From Megaustenia siamemsis (Eukaryota; Mollusca; Gastropoda; Stylommatophora; Ariophantidae), in the NCBI GenBank assembly GCA_032433765.1, contig JAVIAB010000047.1, positions 13,472,107 to 13,536,106 of the forward strand: DNA of 64,000 bases, read 5' to 3'. This document shows positions 1 to 10,330 of the stretch, piece by piece (position 1 is the stretch's first letter; every line of letters begins with the position of its first letter). A program made the translations under genes and the position numbers. The notes under the pieces are model-generated. The model ran no database searches and was not told the DNA's origin. It was given only the letters and a program-made list of their open reading frames with translations.

Positions 1-230
1 CTAAATATACACGAAATGACAGTTTAATTAATTCTAAATATACACAAAATGAGTTTAATTAATTCTAAATATACACGAAATGACAGTTTAATTAATTCTA
101 AATATACACGAAATGACAGTTTAATTAATTCTAAATATACACGAAATGGCAGTTTAATTAATTCTAAATATACACAAAATGAGTTTAATTAATTCTAAAT
201 ATACACGAAATGACAGTTTAATTAATTCTA
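1..230. repeat. 33-bp (30-bp variant) minisatellite, left part
   Basis: Tandem units beginning ctaaatatacacgaaatgac, 33 bp long, with a shorter 30-bp variant lacking three bases. The array runs off the left edge. It resumes at 484 after a SINE insertion, so the SINE is younger than the array. Confidence 0.95.
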
Positions 231-482
231 AGCTCAGTGGTTAGTGAACTGGACTACCACGGACAAGGGGTAGGGTTCGATCCCAACCGACGGCTTCCAG
301 GTTAACCCAGCCGTAAATGGGTACCGGATTTTTTTCTGGGAAAGTAAAGCAGCACGGGTGTAATACTGACCACATTACCCCAAAAATCATGTGCTGAAGG
401 TCTGTAAAATATAGGGTCACTAACACAATATTTCTCTATACGCCACTTGGAGTGACGGGGGTACTTTACTTTTTTTTTTTTT
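231..482 (+). mobile_element. SINE-A copy (tRNA-derived), 5' end clipped
   Basis: The copy starts inside the A-box region (agctcagtggttagtg) and carries a B-box (gggttcgatcccaac). It then has the SINE-A body (gggtaccggattttt, ctgggaaagtaaag, the atgtgctgaaggtctg block) and ends in gacgggggtactttact plus a T run. The first bases of the tRNA head (gccgcgat in other copies) are missing. It sits inside the 33-bp minisatellite, which continues on both sides. Confidence 0.9.
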
Positions 483-483
483 A

Positions 484-880
484 ATACATGAAATGACAGT
501 TTAATTAATTCTATACACGAAATGACAGTTTAATTAATTCTAAATATACATGAAATGACAGTTTAATTAACTCTAAATATACATGAAATGACTATTACAC
601 ACATCTAAGTATACATAAAATGACTATTCTATAGTCCTAAATATATGTAAAATGGCTATTCATACCTCTGAGTATCTATAAAATGACTATTCTATTCCTG
701 TAGGTTAACACAAAATGACTATTCTATTCCTCTAGGTTAACACAAAATGACTATTCTATTCCGCTAGGTTAACACAAAATGACTATTCCATTCCTCTAGG
801 TTAACACAAAATGACTATTCTATTCCGCTAGGCTAGGTTAACACAAAATGACTATTCTATTCTCCGAAATAAACAAAAAA
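484..880. repeat. 33-bp minisatellite continuing into a 32-bp variant
   Basis: The first few units match the array left of the SINE. From about 590 the unit drifts to a 32-bp form (aaaatgactattctattcct followed by ctaggttaacac). This is a degenerate zone and then a more homogeneous zone. Confidence 0.85.
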
Positions 881-984
881 TGACTATTCTAAACTCCCAA
901 ATAAACAAAACAACTTTTCCTTCCGATATGGTGCACAATGATTAACTGACTCTCAACAAATGACACCTGTATCACTATACTCTC

Positions 985-1143
985 AACAAAATGTTGATAT
1001 ATGATTATTTCACTCTCCATAAAATATTGATATATGATTATTTTACTCCCAACAAAATATTGATATATGATTATCTCACTCTCCATAAAATATTGATATA
1101 TGATTATTTTACTCCCAACAAAATGTTGATATATGATTATTTC
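985..1143. repeat. 33-bp satellite (segment 1)
   Basis: Units of 33 bp with core actctccataaaatattg followed by atatatgattatctc. A variant reads actcccaacaaaat. The array is interrupted by LINE insertions and resumes at 1320 and at 3752. Because 33 is a multiple of 3, long spurious ORFs occur on both strands. Confidence 0.95.
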
Positions 1144-1319
1144 TATCTATCTATCTATTGACCTTTCGAGCCGTAACCGGCCCATAGGGCGTAGACCAAG
1201 ATACACCTTCTCCTATATGAATTTTTGTTCTAGCAGTTTTCTTTTAAAGATATTTTATCAAATTTCGCCATCTGTCTCTGTTCTGTGCAAGCAGTTCTAT
1301 CTCATTGAGGGAGCCACAC
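1144..1319 (-). mobile_element. 5'-truncated LINE copy (family I), 176 bp
   Basis: Nearly identical to the 3' end of the LINE at 1726-3751, with about one mismatch over 165 bp. The minus-strand 3' end has an (ATAG)n tail, seen as tatctatctat at the left edge. It is flanked by the 10-bp duplication tgattatttc at 1134-1143 and 1320-1329. It contains only the RT C-terminal and 3' untranslated part, so it cannot encode a protein. Confidence 0.9.
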
Positions 1320-1725
1320 TGATTATTTCACTCTCCATAAAATATTGATATATGATTATTTTACTCCCAACAAAATGTTGATATATGATTATCTCACTCT
1401 CCATAAAATATTGATATATGATTATCTCACTCTCCATAAAATATTGATATATGATTATCTCACTCTCCATAAAATATTGATATATGATTATTTCACTCTC
1501 CATAAAATATTGATATATGATTATTTCACTCTCCATAAAATATTGATATATGATTATTTTACTCCCAACAAAATATTGATATATGATTATTTTACTCCCA
1601 ACAAAATGTTGATATATGATTATTTTACTCTCCATAAAATATTGATATATGATTATCTCACTCTCCATAAAATATTGATATATGATTATCTCACTCTCCA
1701 TAAAATATTGATATATGATTATCTC
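1320..1725. repeat. 33-bp satellite (segment 2)
   Basis: About twelve copies of the unit described at 985. This is the longest uninterrupted part of the array, and its right end is the LINE target-site duplication. Confidence 0.95.
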
Positions 1726-1821
1726 TATCTATCTATTGACCTTTCGAGCCGTAACCGGCCCATAGGGCGTAGACCAAGATACACCTTCTCCTATATGAAT
1801 TTTTGTTCTAGCAGTTTTCTT

Positions 1822-2781
1822 TTAAAGATATTTTATCAAATCTCGCCATCTGTCTCTGTTCTGTGCAAGCAGTTCTATCTCATTGAGGGAGCCGATTCCT
1901 GCTGCTCTTGCCTCTCTCATCAATGTTCTTCTCAGTGTCTCCCTGGGTCTTCCTCTTTTTCTTTTACCTGTTGTTTCCCATATGAGGGCTTGCTTTGCTA
2001 TTCGATTATTATCTCTTCTCATCACATGTCCAACGTATGACCATCGTCTTTTCTTTATTACTGAAGATATTAGTGGTTGATTGGCGATTTCTCTAATTTC
2101 CTCGTTTGTTTTGAATTCGTTCCATTCTATACCAAGTATTTTCCTTAGACATTTATTTTCGAATGCGTTCAACTTTGTTTCTATATCTCTTGTTGTTTTC
2201 CAGCTTTCACACGCATACGTAAGGGTTGATAGTACATTTGATTTGAATAGCCTAAGTTTTGTGTTTGTGCTAATGAGTTTTGATTTCCACAACTTTTCAA
2301 GGCTTCTGAAAGACATTGCTGCTTTAGCCAGTCTGATTCTAATTTCTTTGCTCGTATCCCCTTCTCGATCAATGTGACTTCCAAGATAGATGAAGTGATC
2401 GATCTCTTCTACTGGTTTGTTTTCCATGTATATTTTGTCACTTGTTGGAATTAAACTTTTCATGACTTTAGTCTTTTCATGATTGACCTCAAGCCCAATT
2501 TTGCTGGCTATTGATGATAGTTCATTTGTGTTTTCCTGCATCGTTTTTATCTGATTGCTGATGAGAACTATGTCATCAGCAAAGTCCAGGTCCTCCAAAT
2601 GGTCTCCTTGTATCCATTCGATGCCTTTATTACCAGTGCAGCATTTCTTCATTATGAAGTCCATAACAATTCCAAATAACAAGGGCGATAAAATACATCC
2701 TTGTTTAACCCCAGTTTCTATTGGGAAACATTCGCTCAGTCCTTCCTCTGTTCGAACTGCATATGTGTAACCATCATACAT
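1822..2781 (-). pseudogene. LINE reverse transcriptase, C-terminal half
   Basis: 319 open codons starting at RT motif B (GVKQGCILSPLLF) and continuing through the catalytic FADD box (LDFADDIVLI). The thumb follows (YLGSHIDREGD), then the ACESWKTT and VGHVMRRDNN segments, and it ends with DRWRDLIKYL. The fingers and motif A part of RT is absent. The reading frame differs from the upstream endonuclease ORF. This half is intact in sequence but cannot work alone. Confidence 0.85.
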
Positions 2782-3619
2782 GTCTTTGATGTGTAATTGA
2801 CCTCTTCTGTTGGTTTCTAAATTTTAATCTTATTTTCCCAATGCACAGGTTGTGGTCACTATTAACATCAGCACCTCTGTATGCTCTTACATCTATTAAT
2901 GATGATCTGAATTGTTGTTTAATACATAGGTGGTCAATTTGATTTGATGTTCTATCATCAGGAGATATCCATGTTGTTTTGTGGATATTTTTATGTGGAA
3001 ATAATGTCCCACCTATAACTAAATTTTCTATTAAACATAATTCTATTAATCTTTCTCCATTCTGACTTGTTGTATTACAGCCTTCTCTCCCCATCACATG
3101 TTCCACTCCTGCGTTATCTTGTCCTACTTTGGCGTTGAAGTCTCCCATTACAATTAAAAGATCGTGTTTTGGTATTTTGTTTATAAGTTGTTGCAGTTGG
3201 TTATAAAAATCATCCTTAACTTCATCATCAGCTTCGTTAGTAGGCGCATAACATTGAACTATTGAAAGTCTTCCATGTTTTGTTTTGTATCGTGTTCGTA
3301 TCAAACGGCTATTTACCGGTTCCCATTCTAATAAACTTCTTGCAGCTTTGTCTGTCATCATTATGCCTACTCCTTCACGGTGTTTTCCATCTTCCCTTCC
3401 AGAAAAAACTACTATTTTATTATCAATAGATCTCCTACCTGTTCCAGGCCAGCGCATTTCGCTTAATCCTAAAATATCTAGATCGTATCTATCCATCTCG
3501 CTCGCGACCTGTGCATGTTTCGTCGGAGCGGCCATTGTTCGCACATTCCAGAATCCTATTTTTGTTGTTGTTTTAGGGCCGAAAAAACTATCACTACTAT
3601 CTACTGCTAATTTACACAT
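2774..3619 (-). pseudogene. LINE endonuclease domain (APE/exonuclease III fold)
   Basis: 281 codons open. The order of endonuclease motifs is visible: a WNVRTM start motif, LGLSEMRW, GVGIMM, VQCYAPTNEADD, VMGDFNAKVG, an N-rich region, IDHLCI and finally SDHNLCIGKIRLKF. The E of SEMRW, the D-x-N of GDFNAKVG and the SDH triplet are the expected catalytic residues of APE endonucleases that nick target DNA for LINE integration. The frame ends where the RT should begin, so it is detached from its polymerase by the internal deletion. An ancestral ORF would have continued into RT. Confidence 0.85.
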
Positions 3620-3751
3620 TCTGTATCAGGTCTACGTTTCATTAACAACATCGTTTTTACGATAGCGGCTTGTTAAACCTCTGATCAACGGTTCTATACC
3701 AAGCCGGAGAAAAATAATTCCTCCATTTTGGAAACAACCGGAAACTCATCA

Positions 3752-3846
3752 GATTATCTCACTCTCCATAAAATATTGATATATGATTGTCTCACTCTCC
3801 ATAAAATATTGATATATGATTATCTCACTCTCCATAAAATATTGAT
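3752..3846. repeat. 33-bp satellite (segment 3)
   Basis: About three units of the same satellite as at 985-1143 and 1320-1725, resuming directly after the LINE target-site duplication. Confidence 0.9.
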
Positions 3847-3870
3847 GGAGATGATGGAGATTGATTGAAA

Positions 3871-4234
3871 TGTACTTTTCTACTTCTCTTAGATGGTATG
3901 TCCTATGACAATTTGGACATGTACTTTTCTATTTCTCTTAGAGGGTATGTCCTATGACAATTTGGACATGAGCTTTTCTACTTCTCTTAGAGGGTATGTC
4001 CTATGACAATTTGGACATGAGCTTTTCTATTTCTCATAGATGGTATGTCCTATGACAATTTGGACATGAGCTTTTCTATTTCTCATAGATGGTATGTCCT
4101 ATGACAATTTGGACATGAGCTTTTCTATTTCTCTTAGAGGGTATGTCCTATGACAATTTGGGCATGAGCTTTTCTATTTCTTTTAGAGGGTATGTCTTAT
4201 GACAATTTGGACATGAGTTTTTCTATTTCTCTTC
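3871..4234. repeat. 49-bp minisatellite, about 7.5 copies
   Basis: Unit contains acttttctatttctcttaga and ggtatgtcctatgac followed by aatttggacatg. The period of 49 bp was measured between successive ggacat words (3915, 3964, 4013). Only a few substitutions separate the units. Confidence 0.95.
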
Positions 4235-5070
4235 ATAGACATGATGGTGGCTCTTGACCATAGGATACCAACCAACCCACAGACGCAGCCTAAGACAGTG
4301 ACTGCGATGATGGCAGGATGTCAGAAGGTCGACACAAACTGTTGGCTCTTAGACTGGAAAATTATGTGGCAATTTAAATTGCCTTCCTGACTGTCCAGGT
4401 TCTGCTGGAGAAATAACCTGTCAATTGTAGACCCTACCACTATAATACTAGGTCTTCTACGTCAACAGACCCCACCACTACAATATGATGCACTTAATTC
4501 ACGACATTTAATATCTCATAATAACATTTAACAATTATATTTGTTTATACAATAATATAATTTTATAATTTTTGTAAGTAAAAGTGAAAGTTATAATTTT
4601 TTTGATGGTTTCAATTTTGAGATACTTTAAACGGAAGTTTATCTATATTTTTGTGCTCATGGCACCAGTTAAAGCAAGTCACAAACACGACTATAAGGAC
4701 GGCAATTGTTACTTTAGCAAATTTGTGAGATGAACTGAAACAACAGACACCACAATGTCAGCGGCGTTACATAAACAATAGCTGTTTTTATATCGGAAAG
4801 GCAGGAAAAGATCATGAAAACTGCGTAAACAGCAATCCTGAAGTTAAGTTAGAAACATCTGACGTTTTGTCAGGGAAAGGGCTTCATTTGCATCATCGTG
4901 ACTTTGGTCATTTCAGCTAAAGAATTTGTGCCGAAAAGCTGCGACATCTGTATTCTAACTGAAGCCGATACTTCCAAGTTTGGATCTGTCAATCAGCTAC
5001 CTTTTACCTTCCCCACATCCACACACACACACACACACACCCCCCAACTTTAACAGGAAACAATATATTC
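4235..5070. other. Unique AT-rich sequence, presumed last CYP intron
   Basis: No open coding exon or recognisable element was found. A (CA)n run followed by C's lies at about 5019-5046. The missing P450 heme exon was searched for here on the minus strand and not found. Confidence 0.5.
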
Positions 5071-5270
5071 TAGAGGGAACTGGGTGATCCAGAAGTAAGA
5101 CAAAAGACAACTGCCTCTGGTTCATATCCCAATGTGAATGTTTCCAAATTGAATCCGTGGTTTCTTCATGGAGTTATCCTCCCCTGGTTTCTGGGTAGTG
5201 AGATCTGACATCTAGCTCTTGAATAACGGCAAAAGATTGGAGGCCCCCTGTGTGCTCACACACATTAAAA
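5071..5270 (+). mobile_element. SINE-B copy (second tRNA-like SINE family), degenerate
   Basis: Aligns by eye with 7565-7796. Shared blocks are ctgggtgatccagaagtaag / ctgggaagtctagaggtaag, a B-box-like ggttcatatccca, atttcttcatgg and gtaatgagatctaatgtctag. Both copies end in a gene-poor tail. This one is the more diverged. Confidence 0.6.
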
Positions 5271-5489
5271 AACTCCTGGGAACTGTAAGTTGAAAATAGT
5301 AAAAATAGCCACTGCCTGGACAAAACTTGTTAAGCAAATCTACCCACTCTAAAAACTGTTGCTTTGAACCAAAAGGCACAGCTATCCAGGCTTTGCCTTA
5401 AACTAATAACAAACAACTCTCATATGCCTACTTAATGGATAAGCATTATGAAGAGAAGAGACGTAATAGAAAGTCAATCAAATACTGAC

Positions 5490-5641
5490 CTAAGAAAAAT
5501 GGGATAAACTCTGGTGGTACAGATAGTTTCCCTTCAGCATTAATGAACCTCTCTGGTCGGAAGACAGTTGGATCACCCCATAAATCAGCATCCATCATAA
5601 GGGAGTCTAGGTTTGGTAAGATAACAGCATCTCCAGGTATT
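5490..5641 (-). CDS. Cytochrome P450 (CYP2-clan) exon 6: PERF region
   Basis: This exon encodes the segment from the end of the beta-1 region through the PERF motif to just before the heme loop: a split R, then IPGDAVILPNLDS, ADLWGDPTVFRPERF, and PPEFIPFFLG. FRPERF supplies the Arg of the conserved E-R-R triad. The acceptor is acacacag (minus strand) and the donor is cttag/gtcag. The exon enters in phase 2 and leaves in phase 1, the position of the intron before the heme exon in CYP2-type genes. The following exon with F..G.R.C.GE is absent to the left edge, so that intron exceeds 5.4 kb or the exon has been lost. Confidence 0.88.
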
Positions 5642-5672
5642 CTGTGTGTAAACAGGAAACGATACAAATATA

Positions 5673-7011
5673 CGAGGGGAGGTCAAAAAGTAATGCACAC
5701 CAATTTTTTTCTTGGAAACTATTCGGGCAAAATGTGTGAAATTTTCACAGATTGTAGCTGAACATCCCCTTTACACTACCTATTTTTCAACATAATCTCC
5801 GTCCAAGCGTATTGCCTTATGCCAACGCGAAACTAGGTCATGAATGCCTCGTTTGTACCAAGTTTTGTCCTGCTCGCGTAGCCATTTTTTAACTGCACGG
5901 ATCACATCCTCATCAATGTCAAAGTGTGTCCCACGCAGGAATTTTTTGAGTGGTCCAAACAGATGGAAATCTGAGGGAGCCAGATCAGGGCTGTAAGGAG
6001 GATGGGGCAGTACAGTCCAACCAAATTTGTTGATTGCTTCCCTAGTTACCAGACTTGTGTGAGGGCGTGCATTGTCATGTTGAAGCAACAAATCTGCAGA
6101 TGGCTTATTAGGCCGAACTCTGTGGAACCGATTTTTGAGTTTTGTCAGTGTATTGATGTAAGCTGTCGAGTTGATTGTCTCACCTCTTGTCATTACATCA
6201 ACAAGAATCACACCATCAATGTCCCAGAAGACAGTGATCATCACCTTTCCGGCTGATGGAGATGTTTTGAATTTTTTTCTTTTTGGTGACTGCGGATGAT
6301 GCCACTCCATTGACTGCATTTTTGTTTCAGGCTCATAATAATGTGCCCACATTTCGTCACCGGTAACAATTTTTGACAAAAACATTTCTCCTTCAACACC
6401 GAAACGCTCCAACAATTCAGAACAGAATGTTTTCCTTTGAACTCTGTGATCATTTGTTAGGCACCGAGGAACCCATCGAGCGCAAATCTTTGAATATCCG
6501 AGAGTTTTAAAAATTGCGATTGCACTTCCCTTGCTGACTGTAAGCTGCAATGCCAATTGCTGACTAGTGATACGCCTATCCTTACGAATAATGGCATCAG
6601 CCCGGTTTAACATGTCTGTGCTGGTAGCCGAAGCAACACGTCCAGAACGCGGTAAATCATGCAGCTCCACTCATACACTTTCTGCAGCTTTAATTCTCTG
6701 AACCCAGCAACTAACTGTGCTCCTATCGACTGCAGAACATTTGTACACTGCACACAAGTCGTTTATGAATGTTTGCCACAGTTTCTTTTTCCGCAACCAG
6801 AAATTCTATGACTATTCGCTGTTTGTAACGGACATTGTTGACAAGCTCCATTTTAACGGTTCATAGATTGCGTAATATTTATCAGAATGCTGTGCAATTT
6901 GGTGCACATAATTGGAACATGTCATATTCCAAGTGTGCAAAATTTCATATTCCTATCTTTATTATTAACCGAGAAAAAAATTGGTGTGCATTACTTTTTG
7001 ACCTCCCCTCG
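5673..7011 (-). mobile_element. mariner transposon copy 1 (defective)
   Basis: 1339 bp with terminal inverted repeats starting cgaggggaggtcaaaaagta on both ends and a TA target duplication at 5671-5672 and 7012-7013. It lies in CYP intron 5, immediately beyond the exon 6 acceptor (31 bp away). It is nearly identical to the copy at 48761-50089. Confidence 0.95.
5780..6851 (-). pseudogene. mariner transposase, D,D34D, broken
   Basis: Encodes the mariner transposase that cuts and pastes the element. The first catalytic D is in TGDEMWAHYYEP, the second in HDNARPHTS and the third in LAPSDFHLF, with 34 residues between the last two. The linker WVPRCLT is mariner-like. Compared with the second copy it has a C-to-T change that turns an Arg codon into TGA at 6671-6673. 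It also has one extra base near 6755 in the N-terminal DNA-binding region. The downstream 296 codons stay open, so decay is recent. Confidence 0.93.
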
Positions 7012-7253
7012 TATAAGACTTTAATAAACAGCTCAAGTCTAGAAGTCACGTTTGCTCAAACATTTCTACCACATGACACAAGGGATAAATGGTCTAACAT
7101 ACAAGAAGAAAAGGACCTTTTCCTTTCATCACAGTTTATCATTTAATATTTAACCTGATGACCACCAGTTAATAGAGCATTAGACTACTAGGACAGTGAA
7201 TTCTATTTTAAGTTCAACAAATTATTCTTTTCCTTATTACTTACTCCCCCCAG

Positions 7254-7508
7254 AGAGCTGTGATAGCTCAGTGGTTAGTGAACTGGACTACAAAGGACAA
7301 TTGGTCAGGTTCAATCCTGAATGACGGCTTCTGAATCCATCCAGCCTTAAATAGGCACCAGATTTTTTTCTGGGAAAGTAGAGTGGTATGGGCATAATAC
7401 CGACCACATTATCCCAAAAATCATGTGCCGAAGGTCTATAAAAAATTATGGTCACTAACACCATATTCCCTATATATGCCATTTGGTATGACGGGGCTCT
7501 CTACTTTA
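7254..7508 (+). mobile_element. SINE-A copy in CYP intron 5
   Basis: Full-length tRNA-headed copy: A-box tagctcagtggttagtg, a degenerate B-box (caggttcaatcctga), then the SINE-A body. It ends ggctctctacttt plus an A run. More substitutions than the copies near 60 kb suggest greater age. A run of about 20 C's follows at 7523-7544. Confidence 0.9.
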
Positions 7509-7564
7509 AAAAAAAAAATTTGCCCCCCCCCCCCCCCCCCCCCACCAAATCCCTGTTTTTAGAC

Positions 7565-7796
7565 AGAGAGAAGGGGCTGGGAAGTCTAGAGGTAAGACAT
7601 TGGGCTCTAGACAGGAAGGTTCTGGGTATGCGTCCCACCACAAACAGTGAAAAAAATTTACTTAAAAAAAAAAAATCCATGATTTCTTCATGGCTTTATC
7701 CCCCTCTGCTATCCAGGTAATGAGATCTAATGTCTAGCCCTCTTGGATAACGCCGAATGGCAAAGAACAGGAGGTACCACATGCATCAGTCATATG
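7565..7796 (+). mobile_element. SINE-B copy
   Basis: Head contains ctgggaagtctagaggtaag, ggctctagacagg and a B-box-like gttctgggtatgcgtccc. These are followed by an A run and the atttcttcatgg / gagatctaatgtctagccct body shared with 5071-5270. It abuts a LINE remnant on the right. Confidence 0.65.
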
Positions 7797-7849
7797 TTGT
7801 GACCTCTCAAGTATGCTAATTTTATCTTGCATTTGTTGATGATTATCTG

Positions 7850-8740
7850 AGAGGACAACTATAACATCAACAAAATCAAGATCATTAAGTTGCTTTGCTA
7901 GTGACAACTATAACATCAACAAAATCTAGATCATTAAGTTGCTTTGCTAGTGACAACTATAACATCAGCAAAATCTACATCATTAAGTTGCTTTGCTAGT
8001 GACAACTATAACATCAACAAAATCTACATCATTAAGTTGCTTTGCTAGTGACAACTATAACATCAACAAAATCAAGATCATTAAGTTGCTTTGCTAGTGA
8101 CAACTATGACATCAACAAAATCAAGATCATTAAGTTGCTTTGCTAGTGACAACTATGACATCAACAAAATCAAGATCATTAAGTTGCTTTGCTAGTGACA
8201 ACTATGACATCAACAAAATCTAGATCATTAAGTTGCTTTGCTAGTGACAACTATGACATCAACAAAATCAAGATCATTAAGTTGCTTTGCTAGTGACAAC
8301 TATGACATCAACAAAATCAAGATCATTAAGTTGCTTTGCTAGTGACAACTATAACATCAACAAAATCAAGATCAATAAGTTGCTTTGCTAGTGACAACTA
8401 TAACATCAACAAAATCAAGATCATTAAGCTGCTTTGCTAGTGACAACTATAACATCAACAAAATCAAGATCATTAAGCTGCTTTGCTAGTGACAACTATA
8501 ACATCAACAAAATCAAGATCATTAAGCTGCTTTGCTAGTGACAACTATAACATCAACAAAATCAAGATCATTAAGCTGCTTTGCTAGTGACAACTATAAC
8601 ATCAACAAAATCAAGATCATTAAGCTGCTTTGCTAGTGACAACTATAACATCAACAAAATCAAGATCATTAAGCTGCTTTGCTAGTGACAACTATAACAT
8701 CAACAAAATCAAGATCATTAAGCTGCTTTGCTAGTGACCA
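7850..8740. repeat. 49-bp minisatellite, about 18 copies, derived from LINE RT motif C
   Basis: Unit contains gtgacaactataacatcaac followed by aaaatcaagatcattaag and ttgctttgcta. The period is 49 bp. On the minus strand one unit reads LAKQLNDLDFVDVIVV, matching the FADD neighbourhood of LINE reverse transcriptases. Because 49 is not a multiple of 3 the array has no long ORF. Variants (ataac/atgac, agttgc/agctgc) are clustered, showing local homogenisation. Confidence 0.9.
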
Positions 8741-8751
8741 CCACTAGGCTA

Positions 8752-8936
8752 CATTCCTGTTGTTCTGTGTTATTCCCCCCCCAGGATAATCCGATCTATG
8801 GCCAGTATAAAGATAAGTGAAGACACCAAACATCCTGACCTCACTCCTGTTGTTCTGTGTTATTCCCCCCCAGGATAATCCGATCTATGGCCAGTATAAA
8901 GAGAAGTGAAGACACCAAACATCCTGACCTCACTCC
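8752..8936. repeat. Two tandem copies of a 90-bp LINE RT motif B segment
   Basis: The block cctgttgttctgtgttattc through ggataatccgatctatgg to cctgacctcactcctg occurs twice about 90 bp apart with very few differences. It encodes GVRSGCLVSS on the minus strand. Confidence 0.85.
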
Positions 8937-9025
8937 TGAATCATTTGTTTCAATTTCTTCTCTCTCCTGTGTTTTATCTAATAGTCTATGTAACATTCTG
9001 GTAGAGGTATTAATAGGTTGCTTAA

Positions 9026-9190
9026 ATTGGCAGTGTAGTGTAGTGCATAGTCTCTTGTAAGGCGCTGTGTCAAGGAGTACAGGTTCGACCCTTCTTTGGG
9101 CTATCTATTATTCTTTGTTATTTTCTGTTGATTATTTGTGGATTTTTCCAAGTGCTGTGAACATAGTAATATGTTTTGTAAGTAAATGGG
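9026..9190 (+). mobile_element. SINE-C copy 1 (degenerate)
   Basis: Shares with 9318-9520 and 51535-51760 the order ggcagtgtag, tcttgtaaggcgctgtgtca, aggagtacaggttcgaccc (B-box), ttctttgttattttctgttg, aattatttgtgg and atttttccaagtgc. It is a third tRNA-headed SINE family, more diverged in its first half. Confidence 0.65.
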
Positions 9191-9317
9191 AGATACTTTG
9201 CAATAATAGGAAAGTACAAATATACAATTTATTTCCGGTCTGTGATCGTTACCCTATGCTATAGTCATTGAGAACGCCTTCGTGTAAGACACCGCTACAA
9301 TAGCTAATTTTTTAGTT

Positions 9318-9520
9318 AGCTGCATGGCAGTGTGCCAAGCGTTCGGCTTCTCGTGGCAAGGCGCGGTGCCAGGGAGTACGGGTTCGATCCCGCTTCGGAC
9401 CATATATTGTTCTTCGTTTTTTTCTGTTGTTGTTTGTCTGTCAATTTTTCCGAGTGCAAACACATACTTCTTTGTTCTATTATTCCCTGCTGTAAACATA
9501 CCTCTTTCCCTGAAATGATT
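9318..9520 (+). mobile_element. SINE-C copy 2
   Basis: Head ggcagtgtgccaagcgttcg, tctcgtggcaaggcgcggtg, and B-box gtacgggttcgatcccgc. The body is ttgttcttcgtttttttctg followed by tgtcaatttttccgagtgc. It is the best preserved of the three copies in the window. Confidence 0.75.
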
Positions 9521-9767
9521 CACTGATCTGTCACCTCAGAAAGCTTCAGTTCGTAATATTATTATTTGTCAAGAGATAATAATATATGCTTTGATGACTT
9601 TTAAAGGAATTCCTTCTGTTCTGTGTAGGTGCTTCCAAGCTGATAGTGAAATTTGTTGTTGTGACTATAATTACTGCCATACAACAAGCAACTTTACTAT
9701 ATGAGAAAAAATATACACCAGGAAATGGGATATAACTCTCATTGAGGATAAATAAATGAAACTCCAC

Positions 9768-9927
9768 CTGTATCCCTTGAGGAACTTTTCCTTGGCAACT
9801 GCATGAGCCATAGATATAGGGCTGATGTTGGAGCAGCGTTGGACCTCATGGGCAAAGGCCTTGAAGTACGTTGGCAGTTCTGGAATCCCAGCTGGACTGT
9901 CTGCTCCAGCTTCACTGCCAGGTACAG
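9768..9927 (-). CDS. Cytochrome P450 (CYP2-clan) exon 5: K-helix
   Basis: Carries the K-helix of the P450: GIPELPTYFKAFAHEVQRC, where EVQR is the E-x-x-R pair of the E-R-R triad. It is followed by NISPISMAHAVAKEKFLKGY leading into beta-1. The acceptor on the minus strand is caccag/ct and the donor is acag/gtggag. It enters in phase 1 and leaves in phase 2, matching exons 4 and 6 exactly. The start of the exon (VPGSEAGADSPAG) is more hydrophilic and Pro/Gly-rich than usual for this loop. Intron 5 to the next exon is 4.1 kb and full of mobile DNA. Confidence 0.9.
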
Positions 9928-10330
9928 CTGGTGAAACAAAATTAAACCACAAATAAGTTTTGTTAATGTGCGGTGTATATACAGTATGGGCATAAGCAAA
10001 TATGTTCACAAAAAACTATATGAATATAAAAAAATATTAAAACTATATGTAAGTATACATAAAAAGAATCAGTAATGTCTCAAACTTATCCAGTGATGTC
10101 ACAAACTAACCCATATACTTCTGTGATGTTCAATGAGTATCAAGATCATTCATCAATTTCTCAAACTAATGTCCCAGCAAAATCATAAAAATACGGATGT
10201 CCCAAGTTAAAACATATATAAAACTAATGTTCCAACAAATTCATAAAAATACAGATGTCCAAGTTAAAACATGTAAAACTAATGTCCCAGCACATGCATA
10301 CAAACGCTGATGTTCCTAATGTCAACCCAC

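Larger units (their letters stand above)
1726..3751 (-). mobile_element. LINE (APE-type non-LTR retrotransposon, family I), internally deleted
   Basis: About 2.0 kb in minus orientation: 5' end near 3751, endonuclease ORF, RT second half, and an (ATAG)n tail at 1726. It is flanked by the 9-bp duplication gattatctc at 1717-1725 and 3752-3760. The satellite units continue cleanly on both sides, so these bounds are well supported. The first half of the RT domain is missing between endonuclease and palm, with the junction near 2795. The clade looks RTE-like from the endonuclease and C-terminal motifs. This copy is non-autonomous. Confidence 0.9.
7797..8960 (-). mobile_element. LINE RT remnant, locally amplified
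   Basis: Minus-strand translation shows RT motif B (SGVRSGCLVSSLLFILAIDR, around 8866-8926), then motif C (NDLDFVDVIVV), then LSDNHQQMQDKISILER at the left end (7800-7860). That is the natural order of a LINE palm domain. The motif B block is present twice and the motif C block about 18 times, so most of this 1.16 kb is tandem amplification of RT segments. The FADD catalytic box has become FVDV, so it is inactive. Confidence 0.8.

Noticed and set aside
4235..5440. P450 heme exon in the unique region left of exon 6
   Set aside because: Minus-strand reading by eye shows no cysteine-loop motif (F..G.R.C.G) with an acceptor. The search was not exhaustive.
7523..7544. Functional meaning of poly-C runs (also at 13489 and 52336)
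   Set aside because: Simple homopolymers next to SINEs, whose lengths may be inexact in assembly.
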